The notes beneath the pieces are model-generated. The model did not search any database and was not told where the DNA came from. It saw nothing but the letters and a program-made list of their open reading frames with translations. 64,000 nucleotides of DNA. It comes from Beta vulgaris subsp. vulgaris (Eukaryota > Streptophyta > Magnoliopsida > Caryophyllales > Amaranthaceae). The stretch covers positions 50,104,285-50,168,284 of the forward strand of contig NC_079204.1 in assembly GCF_026745355.1 (NCBI RefSeq). The letters are read 5' to 3'. Below, in pieces: positions 11,453 through 22,889 of this stretch (position 1 is the first letter of the stretch; every line of letters starts with the position of its first letter). Both the position numbers and the translations under genes were made by a program.

Positions 11453-11770
11453 TGTTGATTATATAACTAAGAGATAGGAAGAAATGAACAGTGGTGGAAG
11501 AAATGATAATGCAGGTTGTATTTTACATTAACTCAAGAAACGAAATACAAGCTTATATATAACATAAGCAATAACAAAGTAAACGTTAAAACAATAACAA
11601 GTATCCCATAACTAAAGACTCTCTAACTTCATTAACCAACCCACTAAAAACATGAAGCACAACCACGTTTTCCTAATATTCTGCCACAAACCCACTAACT
11701 TAGCCATTGACTTTGAGTTGATTAACTAACACCTTAAAACAATGCAATTAATATTTGAATCATTCCAACA
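11453..11770 (-). repeat. 5' LTR of the gag-only Copia-like element
   Basis: 318 bp, TG/CA ends. It lacks the MITE present in the other LTR and adjoins the primer site, which fixes the orientation as minus. Confidence 0.85.
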
Positions 11771-11773
11771 ACA

Positions 11774-11833
11774 TGGAACAATGTTGCTATTGGAAAATAT
11801 GTGTGGCAGGTTGCAAATCCCATATCCTCATAT
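11774..11833 (+). pseudogene. Possible LINE scrap
   Basis: One frame reads WNNVAIGKYVWQVAN, which resembles the RT/zf-RVT linker of plant LINEs (compare GKYVWAIA at about 2770-2800). It is very short and has no supporting context, so it may be chance. Confidence 0.3.
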
Positions 11834-12005
11834 CATCATGGAAAATATTTATCGATGTTGTCAATGCTAAGTATGTACTTCCTCATCATGGTAGCATATC
11901 CTCCCCCAGTAAAGTTTCCTCCTATGCCAACACTAAGGCAAATCCCAACAATAGGTGAGATATGCCTCTTACTCTTCTTAGCGATTTCATAGCATATTTA
12001 GCCTA

Positions 12006-12060
12006 GAGTTGCACCCACTTGCACTCACTTGCACCCACTTGCACTCACTTGCACCCATGC
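12006..12060. repeat. Short tandem repeat
   Basis: About four alternating units of TTGCACCCACTTGCACTCAC-like sequence. Confidence 0.75.
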
Positions 12061-13174
12061 AAATTCTTTGTCGATGTCAACATCAATGGATCGTAAGTCA
12101 AACATATCGAGAACAAAGAAAGGGACATTAGAAACATAGGATATGCCTTCATAGTCATGTCCTCCGCTTCAAATTCTCATTTCTAGGCCTTGTTATTTTT
12201 CGCATTGTATTGCCCCTTGTATGTGGGATGCATATGTGTAGGGGCTACAATAAGAAGTGGTTTCGAGGTTGTTGCCTTAATAAATCGATGATTATTAATG
12301 TGAGAATTAAGAATAGTGTGATAATTAGAATTTTTTTTGTGTAGGCTGGGGGGTATTGGAGAACTCGATGGTGGAAATATTGTTTTCAAGACATTGAATA
12401 AGAGATTCTTTAACTTTGTGGGTTGATTCCTCCGCCTCACTTTGCTTCATGTTCGTTATTTTGTTAAGTAGAGAAGTAATAAAACCTTGTTAATAATATA
12501 AGATAAGTGAAGAAGGCCCAAGTTGCCGATGCCACGAAGTCAATGACAATAAATCCTAAATCCAACAAAATCGAAGCAAAAACAAGTCGCTGAGCACCTA
12601 TGCTTGGCCTGGTACGCCACACCAGTCTGTTAGGTGCATCTGCACCACTTCGCAAAGGCTAAACTTCATAAGCAAGATGACTTGGTGCACCCGCACCTGT
12701 ATACGGGGTACTCCCGTACCTATTGAGTTTTTGAAATGGTTTTTGTAAGGCCTCATGACAATTAAAACCTTAGTTAGATTTTATGTTAAATTGATGCTTT
12801 GTACTAGTTTATTAGAGAGATTATTAAGGTTCTACTTAGAGAGAAAAACATATTTTGAAACTATGAGATTTTAGATTTTTAAATTCAAGTTTGTCCATTT
12901 CTACATCTTCAAGAAACTTTAATTAATATAATTAGCAAGTTTTCAGTTTTTATTTATTCTTCTAATTGTTATTCTCTCTTCTTCCGCTGTTATAGATCTC
13001 AAAGATTATAGCTTTATAATTGCTTATTTTTATTCTATTAATCACCTATTAATTATGTTTATTCCTAGATTAGTTATAAATTTAAAATTTTTATGTTTAG
13101 ATTCCATGATTAGTTTATAGCCTCTAATATACGGTTTGGATGAAAGTATGAATTAGGCCTTGCATTTTTATTTA
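12061..13174. other. Unassigned AT-rich stretch
   Basis: I see no recognisable gene. A minus-strand frame at 12183-12440 is proline/serine/asparagine-rich with no known motif, and the frame at 12464-12655 has none either. A GC-richer patch at about 12590-12720 with GGTGCA and TGCACC words may be old retroelement sequence, but I cannot assign it. Confidence 0.4.
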
Positions 13175-15090
13175 CTTTTTGCTAAGTGAGAGAGGATTAA
13201 TTGAACCACAAATTAATAACAACCAACCTAAATGTCCAAACCAACTAGGTTAAACTCTATCACCTTTAGGCAAGAAACGCAAGCCATCATGGCAACTAAT
13301 TACAAAGTTGTGAACCACTCATAGTCCCCTTAGTATCTTCTTAGGCAATACTGCCCTAATTCTAGCTTTTGTGACACTTTTCATTTGTTTCACACACAAG
13401 ATAATACTAGGATTACACTGCTGCCAGTAGCCAAAGTTCCTACTATGGCAAATCAAGTACACCAAAGCTGCAATGGCTAAAATTACTTGCCTTTGAAACT
13501 TAGATCTGTGTCCATTCTGAATATTCCTGATCAACTGATGTAAATCAATAGTCTTTTTGTGATATTGACCCACTCTTTGAACTTCTTTAATCATTCACTG
13601 CAATAAAGATAGTTGAAAAACAAGTGCTCATGATCTTCTTTAAATCCCACACAAATCAGAAGGACTTATCTCATATTGTGCTAGCTTTGCAGTAGTTTGG
13701 AGCTTAGTCTGCACAATTAACTAACTAAAGAATAAATCTATGTTTGGGAATAGCCAGTCTATTCCAAACAATTTTATCCCAGGTGACAGATTGTTGTTCC
13801 CCCAATAAGTTTATAATATACAGCTTTAATTAAATAAGTTGTCATATCACTAAGCTCAGCTTGTGAATAAATCTGCTTGAGTTGATCTTTCACCACACAA
13901 ATCCTTCTCCAATACCAACTTGCCCATTAGTTAGGCACATAATTGCCTCATTATACTCCCTTTAGATATACAGAATTGATCCACCTAAGCCATGCACTAT
14001 CCTGCTTCGAGGCAATAGCCTAAACATATTTGCCCAGGCTGGCAATGTTCCAAACAATGACTTTTTTAAATCTAAGCCCCTCTACAGACTTCTGTGTGCA
14101 CACCTGATCCCAGACAATTATCCCAGGCTTAGAAGAAAAATGATGACCACTCTATAATGCTCTACAAATTTTGTTGATGTCAGCGAGAGCTCTTTTAGGA
14201 CGTATGAATACTCAAGCCCAGTAGACATGAAGGCTAAGTAGGACTAAATTAACCAGTTGAACACCAGCCGAATATGATAAGTTTCTTGAGCTCCGAATTC
14301 TGATCCTTGCAGTCATCTTATCGGTGAGAGCTTCACACTGGGCAACACTAATTTTCTTTGCACGTGTAGGTATCCTCAGGTACCTAAATGGTAACAATTG
14401 CTGTGTAAAACCAGATAACATAGCTACTCTTTGAACATCTTCTTCTAGCATTCCACAAGTGTAAAAAGCTGATTATTTATGTTTGCTTTCAAACCTGAAG
14501 TATCTGAAAATAATTTAAAGTCCCTCAACATTAGAGGAATAGATACATAGTCTCTCCCTTGCAACATATAATGAGGTCCTCAGCAAAACACGTGCGTAAG
14601 CTTCATTTCTTTGCATCTGGGATGAAATTGGAATTGTTCTAATTCCCCAAGATTTGTCAAAATCCTTGACAAATATTATAGATCACAAAGAGAAGAGAGG
14701 AAAGAGGGTCCTCTTGTATCAACCCTTTATAAGACTTGAAAAAACCCTTTGTGTTTCCATTCAACATCAAGGAAGACACATTGCATAATGAGTGTCGTAA
14801 ATGAAGAGGGAAATCCCAAGGCTAGCGTTATTTCATTATGGAAATCCCAATTTACAAATGCAGGAATCTACCATGCACAAATCCCCCCTAGATTCTCCAA
14901 TATGAGATCATGTAGCACTTCTCTTAATCTGCCACACAATACCTAATTGGTAACACACTTATAAATTGTGTTACAACAAGATATAGGTCTGATTTCTGTC
15001 ATATTTCTTGGGCATTTTGTCTTAGGCATTAGTGTGATGATTGTAGTGTTCAAGGCTTTTAGAATTATATTAGGCCTTGAATTGATTGTT
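13175..15090 (-). pseudogene. LINE (L1-like) ORF2 C-terminal half, right arm
   Basis: Minus-strand pieces, in order, are as follows. The RT palm segment RPISCCNTIYKCVTN is near 14943-15000. The RT C-terminus is at 14212-14451, with LLPFRYLRIPTRAKK, SRNLSYSAGVQLVNLVL and HVYW. The zf-RVT start is near 13950-14060, and the ORF2 end is at 13319-13594 (HKKTIDLHQLIRNIQNGHRS). The 3' UTR and A-rich tail end at about 13175. Numerous stops interrupt it. The same LINE lies in the left arm but is cut at 2917, so this arm preserves about 700 bp more. CACTA copy 2 sits just upstream. Confidence 0.8.
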
Positions 15091-15205
15091 AATGTAATTG
15101 TGGTTGACATGCTGATGGTTATGTATTGATCTTGGTGCTTTGAGGCCTTAGGATAGATATTGATTACATTTGGTATTTTGGTTATAAACATTCTTCATCG
15201 GATTT

Positions 15206-16902
15206 CACTAGTAGAATAAATGCTATTTGCTGCGGCGATATTGCTGCGGTTTTACCTATACGCAGCAATATAACACGCAAAAAAAAATAAAAAAATAGAA
15301 ATTGACAATATTGCTGCGGTTCCGGCCCAAAACCGCAGCAATATTGTCTAACGGTTATCATTTTAAAAACATGTGGGGCCCTGTACAGCTAATATTGCTG
15401 CGGTTTCCACGTAGGACCGCAACAATATCGTTAAAAAATATTTTTTTAAAAAAAAGTAAAAATATTTTAATATATTGATGCGGTTCTTGACAAAAACTGC
15501 TGCAATATTGTTTAAATAAAATATAAAACTCATCAATTAGGGTTTTGATCCTCACTTTCCCTCTCTCAACCTCACACGCTTCTCTCACCACCCCACTCTC
15601 TCTCAACTCTCTCAACCTCTTCTCTCTCAACTCTCTCTTCTCTCTCAACCTTCAAACGGAGTGACGAGCAACGCGTTCTTCTTCGTCGTCCACAAGCCTC
15701 GACTGCTCCCGTCAACCTTCGAACGGAGCGCCGCGACGAATCCGCCAAGCCCACCAGCCTCGACCAGAGTGTTCGTCACTTCTCTACTCCGCCGTTGTTC
15801 GATCAAGATTGTTCGTCGAGCGCAATGACGCTCGTTCGCCGCCACCGACGAGTTTCTTTCTTTGCTTTTTTTTCGTTTTTTTTTTCTGTTTTTCAGATCT
15901 AGATTTTTTTCCCTTTTTCTCGTCGTTTTTTAGAGTCATCTTCTCTAGATCCGTCTTCAGTTTCTTTTTCTGTTTTTTATCTTATTTTTTTTTCCTTTTT
16001 CTCGTCGTTTTTTAGACTCCTCTTCTCTAGATCCATCTTCAGTTTCTTTTTTCTGTTTTTTAGATCTGATTTTTTTTTCCTTTTTCTCTTCGTTTTTTAG
16101 ACTCGTCTTCTCTAGATCCATCTTCAGTTTCTTTTTTCTGTTTTTTTGAGTGAATAATGAATGAGTCTTAAATTATTGGCTTGGTTGGCAACTGATTGAC
16201 TCCTGCTCATTACACAATACAGTTGGATTTGGTCCAAGTAATATATGCATCAAGAAGCAACTACTGGTGTGAATGTGTGATTTAGTTGCTAATTTTATTT
16301 GGAGAGCAAATAACGAGATTGCTCTTTGATCTTCTGTTTTTTGTCTTTTTAGTTTTTTCATTTTACTTTGTATTATTTATATACTTAGTTTTTTTTATTT
16401 TTATATATTAATGATATTTATATGTAATTTTATATTTGTTGTTTTTTATATTATATTTTTTATGTTTTTGAATTTTGTATAATAATTTTTGTCATTGGTA
16501 TCAATCAATAGTGTTTTATTTTCTTTTAACTGTTTTGTCTTTCAAATTTGATGGCAAAATGCAAAAAAAAAAAAAAATTTTTTTTTACTTGTACAGACCA
16601 TATTGCTGCGGTTTTCCAAAAAAAAAAACCGCAGCAATATGTCCATTTTTTATTTTTAAATATAGCATATTGCTGCGGTTTTCTTCACAAACCGCAACAA
16701 TATGCTTTCTAAATCTAATATAAAATAAATATATTGCTGCGGTTTGGCCTAAAAACCGCAACAATATTTGTCGATATTGTTGCGGTTTAAAACCACAACA
16801 ATATAATTAATACCTATTGCTGCCCCCTTAATTGCTACGCACCCGATACCGCAGCAATAGGGCACTTTTTAACCGCAGCAAATAGCATTTATTCTACTAG
16901 TG
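15206..16902. mobile_element. Non-autonomous CACTA element, copy 2
   Basis: 1697 bp, starting CACTAGTAGAATAAATGC, ending in its complement, flanked by TTT on both sides (15203-15205, 16903-16905). Subterminal ATTGCTGCGGT motifs are abundant. It is about 250 bp longer than copy 1. Most of the extra lies at about 16430-16680 and includes a further hairpin of the subterminal motif (16601-16641). No transposase is encoded. A plus-strand gene-leader-like block (CT-rich, TTAGGGTTTTGATCC at 15538-15552) occurs at about 15535-15790. Confidence 0.9.
15893..16147. repeat. Tandem repeat of about 85 bp inside CACTA copy 2
   Basis: T-rich counterpart of the array at 712-985, with CTTCTCTAGATCC recurring about every 80-85 bp. 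Phenylalanine-rich frames through it are not genes. Confidence 0.7.
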
Positions 16903-17056
16903 TTTTGAACCCTTTTCTCATCCGCGTGAATCAACTTAATTTCTAGGCCAATATATTGGGTAGAAATCAAATCGATCCTTTTATTAGGAGTTTTCATACT
17001 TATTTGATCTCTTAATCAATTATCTAAAGATCATTCAAGAGAAGATTTAGTTGATT

Positions 17057-18525
17057 GTTCATGCGATTCATCTTAAAGACCATTGAAAAGAGGACTTGAG
17101 TATCTTAGAGGAAAGCTAAACCTTGCATAATTATCGCTTTTGAATTCACAATTGCATTAATGATCATTCTTCCGGTTTGATTTATACTAGTAGCCTTGAC
17201 CCTAGTGTTTTCTCATTGATATTTTCAGGGTTTATTTTCTTGTTCTATTTGATTTTAGTTACTTATTAGTTGTTACGAAACCATTGCCAAACCCCCAAAT
17301 AATCTTCAATTAGGCAATTTAATCTTGTGTTAAACCTTAGTTGATCCCAATTTTCCTGTACCGACCATTGACTTGCCTTTATTACATTCTTAGTAATTGC
17401 TTGTTAGGAATAATAAATATAATTTGAATTAGTAATTGCTTGTTAGGAGTTATAAATATAATTTGAAAAGTTAATTTTGGTGCCTTAACAACACACTAAG
17501 AACCTTATATCAAAATCTCCTAACACAATCCAAGGAAGCTAGATCAATGGTGGAGGAGAGCTTTACTAAATCCTCCCACAAACTCTCCCTCTCCAAATGC
17601 AGAATTAAACGCATACACGAACGAACAGAAGAATTCTATTTTACTTCCAATAGGCTTCACAAAATAGTGAATTAAGTCGGCAGAGATCCATCTCATACCC
17701 TTATTATATTGATAAGTAATTCCTAAGACTAACTAATTATATTAAGACACAAGTTAGAAACCCGACCTCGTTATATTGATCTGTAACCCCTAACAAGTAA
17801 CCTCAGGTCCTCAACTAGTTACATAAGTAACTCCAAAAAATTTCAAAAACCCTAACTCGGGACATATAAGTAACTCAAATAATTTTTCATATCACCCGAA
17901 CTATTATAATAAGTAACCCCAACAATTATAAGTAACCCTTAATATACCAATTAGTAGTCTTAAAATAAAATAGTTTAACTTTTATATGAACTAGCCACAC
18001 TGTTAAGTGTTAAGTGCTTGAAATGTGCTGACAATAGCGAGACTTCAATGATATGAGGTTGCTTGGTAGGTAATATGTAGGTGGCGTTGTTGAAGAACGA
18101 AGAGCAGTAAACGGGTAGGTAATAGCAGTATGTAGTCTATGTATTATGTACTATGTGTTGTTGAAAAGCATTAAACGGTAATACTGGATCTACTCTAAAA
18201 TATAAATCGTCCATCAATGATATCTGATGAGATAGCCGGCCCAACAATAAATCTTCCATCAATAATATTACCAATGAAAATGATAATACTTGGTGAGGTA
18301 CCACAGAAATAAAGAGCAAATATCTTAATGACTATTGGAAATAATAAATGAAAAGACAAAATAACACCTAATACCAGCAGTTGACGAATCTAGAGAGAGA
18401 GTGTGTGACGGACAATTCTCCATGAAGAACCAAAATTGTGGATGCAATATGTCAGCACTGGCATTACAGTCATTACAGGCCAAGATGGAGTTGATGACTT
18501 GGTGCGTTCTCTTTAACTTAAAAAA
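17057..18525. other. Gene-free AT-rich DNA
   Basis: No coding domain is visible on either strand. A loose cluster of AAGTAACCC/TAAGTAACTC words occurs at about 17700-17950. The short frame at 18137-18319 has no recognisable motif. Confidence 0.45.
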
Positions 18526-18529
18526 TTAA

Positions 18530-18720
18530 GTTTTAGGTCTAATAAGTTCAGATAAGTTGTAATCAAATCTAATCAGTACAATAAGTTCTAATTAGGTCTA
18601 ATAAGTTTCAATCAGGTGCAATAAGTTCCAATCAGGTCTAATAAGGTCCAATAAATTCTAATTAGGTACAATAAGTTTCAATCAGGTCTAATCAGGTCCA
18701 ATAAGGTCCAAATAATCAAT
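18530..18720. repeat. 20-bp tandem repeat array, left
   Basis: About nine degenerate units of AATAAGTTTCAATCAGGTC. A second array in the same orientation lies at 19850-20035. Confidence 0.8.
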
Positions 18721-18724
18721 GTTC

Positions 18725-19035
18725 AATAAACATTTGTACTATTGTCCATTATTTTATTATTCATATCACTGTTAGTTGATTATGTTATTATTAGAATTTT
18801 AATTAAAGTACCAGAATGATTATATGTGTTTACTTGTATTATTATCTATTATTTTATTAAACATTTGTATTATTGTCTATTATTTTATTATTCATATTAT
18901 TATAGCTGATTATGTTATTATTAGAATTTTTTATTAAAGTACCACAATGTATAGTATTATACTTGTATTATTGTCTATTATTTGATTATTCATATTACTA
19001 TTAGCTGATTATATTATTATTAAAAAATATTATAA
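18725..19035. repeat. AT-rich tandem repeat
   Basis: About 2.7 copies of a roughly 100-125-bp unit containing TATTATTCATAT and GCTGATTATGTTATTATTAG. Confidence 0.7.
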
Positions 19036-19204
19036 TCATGGTCAAATAAGGTGTAATTGGGTAGTTAATACAAGTAACAAGTGAAAGATGAAAGTAGAGT
19101 GAGAGATAAGGAGTTAATGCATTCTACTACCTTCAAACAAGTGAAAGTGGAGTGAGAATTAATGAGTTCTACTACTATAGTCATAAATTTTTAATATGTG
19201 CCAA

Positions 19205-19556
19205 TAGAGGTGGGCATGGGCCGGCCCGGCCCGACACGGCACAATCAAGCCCGCTCGAGGCCCGGCCCGGCCCGTTGTCCGCTACGTGGGGCGCGGGCCT
19301 GTCATGGTCAAGAAATTTTATTTCCGACCCGCACCGGCACGAGCCCTCGTGGGCCGGCCCGCGGGCCGAACGCTCCTTTCCTTTGTTTTTTTTACCCTAA
19401 AACTGTCAAAGATACAACATAAAACATGGTCCGGCCCGCGGGCCCGTGGACAAATTTTTGAAATTTAAAGCCCGGCATGGCACGGCCCGCCACTCATGGG
19501 CCTGGGCTCGGTCCGGCCCGCTATTTACTCAAGCCCGCGGGCCGAGCCCACCTTTA
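19205..19556. mobile_element. GC-rich non-autonomous hAT element
   Basis: 352 bp. It starts TAGAGGTGGGCATGGGCC and ends with the inverted form (GGGCCGAGCCCACCTTTA). Flanks TGTGCCAA (19197-19204) and TGTGTTAA (19557-19564) match at six of eight bases, which fits an 8-bp hAT duplication. The interior is packed with GGCCCGGCCCG words. Open frames across it follow the base composition and are not genes. Confidence 0.8.
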
Positions 19557-19849
19557 TGTGTTAATTTCTCACTTGTTAGCAATAAATGTTAATCAACTTT
19601 TGATTTCTACTAGTGCTTCATGAAATCAAAACAAGACTATTAGATATATTAATGGTGAAAGTTATGTATACGCAAATATGTAAGTACTTTTTTTTTTTGT
19701 TAAATTATTTATCATATGAAATAATTAATAATTATTATTTTTTTCAAGGACGAATTTTAATAATTATTACATCAAAATAAATTTTGAAGGGTAGTATTTA
19801 CGTTAGGGGCAATATCTATATTATTACTCCTCAATTTTTTGTCTAATAT

Positions 19850-20035
19850 GGTCAAATAAGTTTCAATCAGGTCCAATAAGGTTTAATAAGTTTCAATCAG
19901 ATCCAATAAGGTCTAATAAGTTTCAATTAGAGCCCTTAAGGTCTAATAAGTTTCAGTCAGGTCAATAAGTTTCAATCGTGTCCAATAAGTTCCAATTAGG
20001 TTCAATCACGTCCAATAAGTTGAATCAGGTAGTGA
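19850..20035. repeat. 20-bp tandem repeat array, right
   Basis: About nine units of AATAAGTTTCAATCAGGTCC-like sequence, same orientation as the array at 18530-18720, ending just before the large CACTA element. Confidence 0.8.
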
Positions 20036-20065
20036 GAGGAATGTACAATAGAGATAAGGAAAACA

Positions 20066-20610
20066 CACTACAAAAAAATTTGGTTATAGAGGCACGTTGT
20101 TTGGCCGACTTGCCTCTAAAAGCCCCTTTTAGCATCACATAAACATGGTTGCCCCTAAATTATATGGTTTTTAGTGTCAAGTATATTTTGGTGCCTCTAA
20201 AGATACATTTCAGCATCAGATGAATGTTGGTTGTCTCTAAATCCATATTTTTAGCATCACATGAATTTAATTGTCTCTAAAGCCATTTTTTTAGCATCAA
20301 CTGTAGTTAGTTGTCTCTAAAGCCATGTATTTAGCGTCACATGACTTTAGTTGTCTCTAAAGCCATTTTTCTTCAGCATCAACTGTAGTTAGTTGTCTTC
20401 AAAGCCATGTATTTAGCGTCACATGAATTTAGTTGTCTCTAAAGCCATTTTTTTTTTAGCATCAAATGTAGTTAGTTCTCTCTAAAGCCATGTATTTAGC
20501 GTCATATAAATGTAGTTGTCTCAATAGCCATTTTTTTCAGCATATAGATTATTGTTGCATCTAAAGATATTTTTTAGTGTAACTTGAATTGTGGTTGCAG
20601 CCGAACTAAC
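20066..20610. repeat. Left subterminal repeats of the large CACTA
   Basis: At least ten units at about 45-50-bp spacing contain TTTAGCATCACATGAA and TTGTCTCTAAAGCCAT. They match the inverted array at the right end and are likely transposase-binding sites. Confidence 0.85.
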
Positions 20611-21595
20611 TTTTTTTTAACATTTGTACTTTATGTGTGCTGTCGCGACCTTGCTTTATTGGTACGAGCTTTACTGTGTAAAGAAGGCTAACAACACTTT
20701 CACAATGCCTTTCCTCAACCTATATTTTAGGCAAAGTCAATTATCTCAAGCAAGTCAGTCAGCATACAAGGTGCAAAAGCTGTATGAGTTAAGTCATAAT
20801 ACAATATTATGGAGTGAATGACACATCCATTTCCTTAGCTAATATGTGCACCTAAATACACTCAGATAGCTTCCGCACTTCTATAATTAGATGATAATGA
20901 AAAACTGTTTTTATATTCATTAAAGTTCATACAGAATCCACAACTAAATATCAAACTATTTCTTATTGAAGAGTAGAAAGTACACCAATATAGCAATATT
21001 CAAACACTAGCAATGCAATTCTCTTCGCAAGCCTTTACAACCACAACTACATAGGCACCAAAAAAAAGTTTCCAACTTTTCAAACACGTTGAGTAGCATT
21101 TTATGTCATCAGCGTTCTTGAAGCATCATCATTGCCGCCTTATAGAATATCATCAGAGTTCTTAAATGAACAACAAAGTATTATAGCCCCTGCAAAAATG
21201 ATATAATTATAAGAGTTACATGTGTAGCATAATGAAATCAAAACATCAGATAGTTATTCAGGTTGTGAGGAATGGTTTGGTGTTGCAATTATTCAGGTTT
21301 TGAGGAATGGTTTGGGGTAAGTAGTTGCATTCCTAACTTGCCAAGTCATATAAGTATACGACAGCAGGTACAAAAGACCTAATATCAAACACAAAGTATT
21401 ATTGGCTCATAGTATATGCACTTATGCAGACCTTTGTTCTAAGCAAGACCCAATTCCTGTTAACATTAGTTATACAAGCGCATGGACCAACTTCAAGGAA
21501 CAGTGTTGAAGCTTGCTTTGCCATTTAAGATTATAATTGTTTAAGCAAAGGACAATACAAGTTTAGGTTCAGTGCAAGTAGACACAAAGCGATTC
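20611..21595. other. CACTA interior, no gene recognised
   Basis: AT-rich. The frame at 20624-20821 has no recognisable domain. It probably lies downstream of the minus-strand transposon genes. Confidence 0.35.
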
Positions 21596-21599
21596 TGTT

Positions 21600-21965
21600 T
21601 AAAATTTGCAAGTGATCGAGAGTATGAATTAACTCAAAATTGGTGAAGAATTTGAAGAAGAAACACTGAAACAAAACAACACTTAAAAACTCTCTTTTTA
21701 AAGGACTTCCTTCCTGATTGCAAGCAGCTACAACAGTCAGCTAAGGAGTAAGGAACAAACTGTAAATGCACATCAGCAGCCAAGATGTTACAATAGGATT
21801 TGGAGTATGAGCAATCAAAAAACATGTGTGCAGCAGATTCAGAAGCAGCACCACATAATAGACAAGTAGAGGAATTAGCAACAGCAAAATTGGAAAGTCT
21901 ATCTCTAGTTCTCAACCTATTCAGTTAGCCATCCAAACAATACAAGAGTGTTTTGGAACATTATA
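21600..21965 (-). pseudogene. LINE zf-RVT fragment
   Basis: The minus strand reads YNVPKHSCIVWMAN near 21920-21960. After an in-frame stop comes RLRTRDRLSNF, then SSTCLLCGAASESAAHMFFDC at 21790-21880. This is the zinc-binding domain at the C-terminus of plant LINE ORF2. Only this domain remains, so it is a truncated insertion inside the CACTA element. Confidence 0.75.
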
Positions 21966-22889
21966 CCTGTTCTAAATGCAATCAATATTTACAAAACAAC
22001 ATTAACAAACAATACGAGAACATACCCCAAAAAATGTAAGTATTCAAAGCAGATCAGCGATTGGGGTATATCGAACTTGATTAGAGATTTCATTTTTAGG
22101 AGAGAAATAGAGAATTGAGCAAGATCAATTTTAAGGAGAGAAGAGCACAGATCAGCAGCATAAGCCTACAACTGTGGGCTGCAGAAGAACACATATCAGC
22201 AGCATAAGCTTTAGCTTGGGCGGTAACCGGTGGTCTCCAAATTTCTTTACTGTGGTTTACAACCAATACATAAAAAGCCTATATAGTTTAAAGACTCATT
22301 GTAGCTATTATCAATACAGCCTGAATGCCAAAGAAAACCAATGAACTCTTTAACTTCCTCAAAAATGGACAGAGTTGTGTGCGATAGCATGTAGTTAAGA
22401 AATGAACCAAATTTGAAGAATGCATAAAATGACTGCATATCAATACAGTCCCATCTAATTTTGAAGCGTCGTGTTTCATTCATTTAGCTTAGACTCCCAG
22501 TACGCACACAACTGCAAAAAATTGCCAAGTGTTTGAAGTGGTGCAGTGCGAGGCCACGGGAAATCTCTATCCAAAGACTACTTATTTAGTTCATATACCA
22601 GCAATATCATAGTAGATTATAGAGTCACCAATAAAGTTAAAAAAAAAAGAAAAGATTAGGAGAAACCTGGGGGAACCTTTAACAATGATATCTAAAAATC
22701 TTCTTTAATCGTCACCGAACACTTCAACATCATTATGTATTTTTTCAGACTTTTCAATGGTATGAGCTCTTCCTCATCCTCTTCATCAGTCCACTGTCAT
22801 AAGTATTATTCAGAAGTTAATATTTGTAAATGTTAATAATGCACATGTGTTAATTTGTTTTGAATTAAATTCAAGCTATATCTTTGACA
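21966..22889. other. CACTA interior, no gene recognised
   Basis: No domain could be assigned. Minus-strand frames at 22247-22483 have no family motif. Confidence 0.35.

Larger units (their letters stand above)
9455..11770 (-). mobile_element. Gag-only Copia-like LTR retrotransposon
   Basis: The element reads on the minus strand. The 5' LTR is 11453-11770, the 3' LTR is 9455-9939, and both have TGTT...AACA ends. The primer site (11439-11452 complement, TGGTATCAAGAGCC) adjoins the 5' LTR. A purine tract (complement of 9940-9949) adjoins the 3' LTR. Flanks ACTTG and ACATG fit a 5-bp target duplication with one mismatch. The roughly 1.5-kb interior encodes only a gag remnant and no protease, integrase or RT. 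This matches the non-autonomous layout known as TR-GAG. A Stowaway MITE and a LINE tail were inserted later. Confidence 0.85.
13887..17056. repeat. Right arm of the large inverted duplication
   Basis: Reverse complement of 1-2917. It includes LINE sequence, the CACTA copy at 15206-16902 and the outer flank at 16903-17056. The shared CACTA insertion with the same 3-bp duplication (TTT/AAA) shows that the insertion predates the duplication. Confidence 0.9.

Noticed and set aside
12183..12440. 85-codon minus-strand frame as a gene
   Set aside because: Proline, serine and asparagine-rich with no motif, no start context and no neighbouring coding sequence.
18530..18720. CRISPR-like regular repeats
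   Set aside because: The units are contiguous and degenerate without unique spacers, and the genome is plant.
19152..19468. Three overlapping arginine/proline-rich frames
   Set aside because: They are compositional products of the GC-rich hAT element, which is defined by its ends and duplication.
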